Origin: Clostridiales bacterium
GTDB lineage: Bacteria > Bacillota > Clostridia > Oscillospirales > Oscillospiraceae
Length of the DNA stretch: 8,421 nt
Direction: 5' to 3'
Assembly (NCBI GenBank): GCA_017577345.1
Contig: PITX01000047.1
Location: 1 to 8,421 of the forward strand
Shown here: positions 5,732 to 8,421 of the stretch, one piece after another
Layout of the letters: every line of letters begins with the position of its first letter
How positions within the stretch are numbered: the stretch's first letter is position 1
Notes under the pieces: generated by a model
The model's input: only the letters and a program-made list of their open reading frames with translations
Told to the model about the DNA's origin: nothing
Database searches by the model: none
Position numbers and translations under genes: made by a program

Positions 5732-6574
5732 ATGAAAAAGACTTTATGTGTTCTTTTGGCGATCTGCGTGATCGCAGCTTTGTTCGGAGCCTGCGGCAGC
5801 AGTGCGGCAGCAGGGGTCAAGGTAATTCCGATTGCCCTGACGGAAGAAGAATATGCCTTCGGCGTGGACAAAAATCAGCCGGAGCTGCTGGAACAGGCCA
5901 ATGCCTATATTGCGCAGATCATTGAGGATGGAACGCTGGATGCGATTTGCAATAAGTACTTCGGAGATGCCGAGCTTACGCCGATCGTTTCCGCAGCACT
6001 TGATGAAAGCAAAGATCAGCTTGTGGTAGCGACCAATGCCGCCTTTGAGCCGTTTGAGTATCTCCTGGGTGAGAATTACTACGGCATTGATCTGGAAATC
6101 GCGCAGGGCTTTGCCGCCTACCTCGGCAAGGAGCTGGTCATTATGAACATGGATTTTGATGCGGTCTGCCTTTCTGTCAGTCAGGGCAAATGCGATATTG
6201 CCATGGCGGGTCTGACCGTGAAGGAGGATCGCAAGGAATTTGTTGATTTTACCACAGCATACTATCAGGCATCGCAGACCGTCATCACGCTGCAGAGCGA
6301 CACGACCTTTGATGCCTGCAAGACGGCAGCGGATGTGGAAGCGATTCTGAGTGCCTGTGATAAAAATACGAAGATCGGCGTTCAGCTTGGAACGACCGCC
6401 CAGTACTACATCGAGGGCGATACGGATTGGGGCTTCGACGGCTTCCCCGTGACCTGCACAGGCTACAAATCCGGTGCGCTTGCCGTGCAGGATATGCTCA
6501 ACGGCAACATCAATTATGTCGTGATCGACCAGGATCCTGCAAATTACATAGCTATGTCGGTCAACGGCAACTAA
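5732..6574 (+). CDS. Amino-acid ABC transporter substrate-binding lipoprotein, apparently circularly permuted
   Basis: A lipoprotein signal peptide (KK, a hydrophobic stretch 4-18, lipobox FGAC with Cys21) anchors the mature 260-residue protein outside the membrane. The SBP_bac_3 fold is clear: VVATNAAFEPFEY (98-110), GIDLEIAQGFA (118-128), CDIAMAGLTVKEDRKEFVDF (154-173) with the ligand carboxylate-binding arginine at 167, IGVQLGTTAQ (215-224), YKSG (245-248) and the ligand amino-binding aspartate at 266. Order is abnormal. Residues 29-79 (VKVIPIALTEEEYAFGVDK, then ELLEQANAYIAQI, then DGTLDAICNKYFGD) match the usual C-terminal end of this family, while the protein stops at 280 just where that end should begin. 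A linker at about 80-96 joins old C- and N-termini. The start has GGAGG 7 bases upstream. The ligand is probably a polar amino acid, not identifiable further. It leads the operon with the permease and ATPase genes. Confidence 0.9.
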   Translation: MKKTLCVLLAICVIAALFGACGSSAAAGVKVIPIALTEEEYAFGVDKNQPELLEQANAYIAQIIEDGTLDAICNKYFGDAELTPIVSAALDESKDQLVVATNAAFEPFEYLLGENYYGIDLEIAQGFAAYLGKELVIMNMDFDAVCLSVSQGKCDIAMAGLTVKEDRKEFVDFTTAYYQASQTVITLQSDTTFDACKTAADVEAILSACDKNTKIGVQLGTTAQYYIEGDTDWGFDGFPVTCTGYKSGALAVQDMLNGNINYVVIDQDPANYIAMSVNGN

Positions 6575-6579
6575 TCAAT

Positions 6580-6623
6580 CAGAGCCTCTGCCCTTTTTGG
6601 TGCGAAAAGGGGCAGAGGCTCTG
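6580..6623 (+). other. Long intergenic hairpin between binding protein and permease genes
   Basis: Fourteen perfect pairs, CAGAGCCTCTGCCC (6580-6593) with its complement (6610-6623), extend through one T-G wobble and four T-A pairs to a 6-base loop (6599-6604), 19 bp in all. Only TTT follows, so it is a weak terminator at best. In binding-protein operons such hairpins protect the upstream message or let only part of the transcripts continue, giving more binding protein than permease. That role is inferred. It starts 5 bases after the stop of the binding protein gene. Confidence 0.8.
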
Positions 6624-6642
6624 TTTCGGAAGGAAGTAGGAA

Positions 6643-7458
6643 ATGAAAAGATTTGCTGCGATTTTTTGCGTGGCGGTGCTGCTTGCCGCGATGCTGACCG
6701 GTATCGTCTCTGCCAAGGGAGCGGATTCCGGTCTGCTCCTTGCAGGCGGAAACGGGAAAATCGACCGTTTTCTGCGAATTTTTGTGGACGAAGGCGGTTA
6801 TCTCCAGGTTTTGCGTGGTCTGAAAAACACGATGCTGATCGCGGTTTTCGGTCTTGCTATCGGCATTGTGCTCGGCACTCTTGTTGCGGCCGTGCGTGTG
6901 ATGCCGAAATATAAACGCCTGCCGCGGCTTCTGAATCGAATTTGCAGCGTTTATGTCGGGTTTTTCCGAGGAACGCCGATCGTCGTGCAGCTTTTGCTCG
7001 GCTATTATGTCCTGCTGCCGGCACTGGGGCTGAACTATCCGGCACTCTATGTCTGTATTGCGGTGTTCGGCTTGAATTCCGGCGCCTATGTTTCGGAAAT
7101 CATGCGCGGAGGTATCGCCTCGGTCGATATCGGTCAGATGGAGGCAGGACGTGCACTCGGACTGTCGTATTCTGCGGCGATGCTGCACATTGTGATTCCG
7201 CAGGCAGTGAAAAACATACTGCCCACACTCGGCAACGAGTTTATCTCACTGATCAAGGAAACGTCGGTTGTCAGCTTTGTCGGCACGCTGGATATTTATG
7301 TTGCGTTTAACGCGATCGGCACAAACAGCTATGAGTTTATGGTGCCGTATCTGGCGATGGCGCTGATCTATATCGTGCTGGTCGCGGCGGTGACGGCACT
7401 TGTGAGGCTGATGGAAAGGAGGCTGGCAAGAAGTGATCGAAATATCTCATCTCACTAA
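6643..7458 (+). CDS. Amino-acid ABC transporter permease (HisM/GlnP type)
   Basis: This is the membrane channel subunit of a polar amino-acid importer. Family marks are [20 protein letters not shown] (59-78) as first core helix, [19 protein letters not shown] (108-126), [13 protein letters not shown] (146-158), [12 protein letters not shown] (164-175) and [12 protein letters not shown] (183-194), the EAA loop that docks to the ATPase, then [15 protein letters not shown] (200-214). Core membrane segments lie at about 62-85, 112-130, 133-154, 209-224 and 235-256. An extra hydrophobic segment at 4-22 ending VSAKG looks like a cleavable signal peptide, followed by a soluble stretch to about 58; most family members lack this. 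The start is preceded by AGGA at 8 bases. The end overlaps the ATPase gene by 26 bases, so translation is probably coupled. Confidence 0.94.
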   Translation: MKRFAAIFCVAVLLAAMLTGIVSAKGADSGLLLAGGNGKIDRFLRIFVDEGGYLQVLRGLKNTMLIAVFGLAIGIVLGTLVAAVRVMPKYKRLPRLLNRICSVYVGFFRGTPIVVQLLLGYYVLLPALGLNYPALYVCIAVFGLNSGAYVSEIMRGGIASVDIGQMEAGRALGLSYSAAMLHIVIPQAVKNILPTLGNEFISLIKETSVVSFVGTLDIYVAFNAIGTNSYEFMVPYLAMALIYIVLVAAVTALVRLMERRLARSDRNISSH

Positions 7459-8257
7459 AAAATTCGGAGACCTGACGGTTCTGGATGATGTCAGCCTGAA
7501 GATCGAGGAAGGGGAGCGCGTTGCCGTGATCGGCGGCTCCGGCAGCGGAAAAAGCACGCTCCTGCGCTGCATGACCTGCATGGAGGATCCGACCTCCGGC
7601 GCGATATACTTTGAGGGGGAAAACCTTGCCGACTGGCAGGTGGATATTAACCTTGCCCGCCGCAAGATCGGCATGGTCTTTCAGCAATTCAACCTGTTTT
7701 CACATAAAACGGTTTTGCAGAATATCACGCTTGCGCCGGTGCGCTTACAGCTTGCTGATCTCAAGGCCGCAAAGCGGAAAAACTTCCGAAACAAGCTGAT
7801 CAATCCACTGCGCAAAAACAAAAAACCGATGCTTCCGACCGGACGCACGAAAAAAGAAATCGTTGCACAGGCAGAGGAGACTGCCTTCGATCTGCTTCGG
7901 AAAATCGGGCTGGAGGACAAGGCGGATGCATATCCGTCCACACTCTCCGGCGGACAGAAGCAGAGAATTGCGATCGTCCGTGCCTTGGCAATGCACCCGA
8001 AGCTCATGCTGTTTGACGAGCCGACGAGTGCCCTGGATCCGGAAATGGTCGGCGAGGTTTTGGAGCTGATCCGGCGTTTGGCAGATTCGGGCATGACGAT
8101 GGTGATCGTGACGCACGAGATGCGCTTTGCCCGTGAGGTTGCGACGCGTGTGCTCTTTGTAGACAAAGGAAAGATCGCGGAGGATGCCCCTCCGGAGGAG
8201 CTGTTCAATCATCCGCAGGATCCGCGCCTGCAGGAATTTCTTAAAAAGGTGCTGTAA
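7433..8257 (+). CDS. Amino-acid ABC transporter ATP-binding protein (HisP/GlnQ type) with a basic insertion
   Basis: This cytoplasmic ATPase powers the importer. It has Walker [10 protein letters not shown] (34-42), Q-loop FQQFNLF (83-89), signature LSGGQ (171-175), Walker B LMLFDEP (191-197) with catalytic Glu196, D-loop SALD (199-202) and H-loop His228 in VTHEM. All catalytic residues are present. At 274 residues it is about 30 longer than the usual 240-250; the excess is a Lys/Arg-rich stretch at about 105-145 between the Q-loop and the signature, in the helical subdomain. The start is GTG at 7433, giving the typical [12 protein letters not shown] opening, with AAAGGAGG 10 bases upstream inside the permease gene. 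It overlaps the permease by 26 bases. Given the neighbours it serves amino-acid uptake; the substrate is not known. Confidence 0.95.
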   Translation: MIEISHLTKKFGDLTVLDDVSLKIEEGERVAVIGGSGSGKSTLLRCMTCMEDPTSGAIYFEGENLADWQVDINLARRKIGMVFQQFNLFSHKTVLQNITLAPVRLQLADLKAAKRKNFRNKLINPLRKNKKPMLPTGRTKKEIVAQAEETAFDLLRKIGLEDKADAYPSTLSGGQKQRIAIVRALAMHPKLMLFDEPTSALDPEMVGEVLELIRRLADSGMTMVIVTHEMRFAREVATRVLFVDKGKIAEDAPPEELFNHPQDPRLQEFLKKVL

Positions 8258-8261
8258 AAAT

Positions 8262-8294
8262 CACCCGAACGGGAATTTTACTTCCGTTCGGGTG
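8262..8294. terminator. Hairpin after the ATPase gene, with T-tract only on the minus-strand reading
   Basis: An 11-bp perfect stem, CACCCGAACGG with CCGTTCGGGTG, starts 4 bases after the ATPase stop and encloses an 11-base loop (two more A-T pairs are possible with a bulged G). On the plus strand no T-tract follows. On the minus strand the stem is followed by ATTTTTAC, so it looks like a terminator for leftward transcription from outside the window, and perhaps a weaker one for the transporter operon. Confidence 0.6.
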
Positions 8295-8343
8295 TCAGAC
8301 TGTCAAAAAAGTCCGTAACCGTCAAAATGAAGATAAGCATGAA

Positions 8344-8386
8344 CAGATTTGTCATTGCGAGCCACCGCAGGTGGCGTGGCAATCTG
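8344..8386. repeat. REP-like interspersed palindromic element
   Basis: The element begins CAGATT and ends AATCTG. Inside, ATTGC (8354-8358) can pair with GCAAT (8379-8383), and GCCACC with GGTGGC around the loop GCA (8361-8375). The core pattern, GTCATTGCGAG, a short variable stem, then GTGGCAATCTG, resembles short dispersed palindromes that I recall from many bacterial genomes. Only one copy lies here, so repeat status rests on recognition. The rest of 8258-8421 holds no credible gene. Confidence 0.6.
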
Positions 8387-8421
8387 TCCTTCAAGGTTTT
8401 GGATAAGGTAAAGAAATAAAA

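Noticed and set aside
5732..6574. Binding protein as a frameshifted or truncated pseudogene
   Set aside because: The frame is open from a good start to a stop just before a hairpin, and the part missing at the C-terminus is present at the N-terminus, so the fold is complete.
6571..7188. Open frame of 205 codons antisense to the permease
   Set aside because: The composition is polar and low in motifs, and the plus-strand frame is an unmistakable HisM-type permease.
8327..8419. Thirty-codon open frame at the right end
   Set aside because: It is a direct translation of the REP-like palindrome (SHRRWRGN), a common source of false small genes, and has no ribosome binding site.

Overview
The window looks like chromosomal DNA from a Gram-positive, low-to-mid GC anaerobe, most likely a gut Clostridia of the Oscillospiraceae/Ruminococcaceae type. 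The grounds are: strong AGGAGG ribosome binding sites in front of nearly every gene, an rpsF-ssb arrangement, a lipoprotein-anchored solute-binding protein, classical hairpin-plus-T terminators, and the style of the protein sequences. The taxon is an inference. No phage, transposase, CRISPR, tRNA or rRNA is visible.

Left block, minus strand (1-629). A promoter with a perfect TTGACA box and a 17-base spacer drives rpsF (ribosomal protein S6), followed 12 bases later by ssb (single-stranded DNA-binding protein), which runs off the left edge. In most Firmicutes rpsR (S18) would follow. The rpsF leader holds a GC-rich hairpin and a second pairing that would cover the ribosome binding site. It is a candidate autoregulatory element.

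Central block, plus strand (674-5569). A divergent promoter starts a tight cluster, dapA-dapB-hisS-aspS, closed by a textbook intrinsic terminator. DapA and DapB are the first two enzymes of the branch from aspartate semialdehyde to diaminopimelate and lysine. HisS and AspS charge tRNA-His and tRNA-Asp. Gaps are 0, 11 and 31 bases, so the four are probably one transcript. The leader of dapA is only about 30 bases, too short for a lysine riboswitch or T-box. Both synthetases carry active-site motifs that differ from those of the common bacterial forms.

Right block, plus strand (5570-8294). A second transcription unit encodes a polar amino-acid ABC importer: a substrate-binding lipoprotein, a HisM-type permease and a HisP/GlnQ-type ATPase. 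It has its own strong promoter overlapped by a near-perfect 22-base palindrome (a likely operator), and a 19-bp hairpin between the binding protein and permease genes.

The most striking observation is in the binding protein. The segment that normally forms the C-terminal end of the SBP_bac_3 fold sits right after the lipobox, and the protein ends where that segment should begin. This is the pattern of a circular permutation. The ATPase also carries a basic insertion of about 30 residues between its Q-loop and signature motif, and the permease starts with a signal-peptide-like segment. The right edge (8258-8421) holds a hairpin and a REP-like palindrome, with no credible gene.
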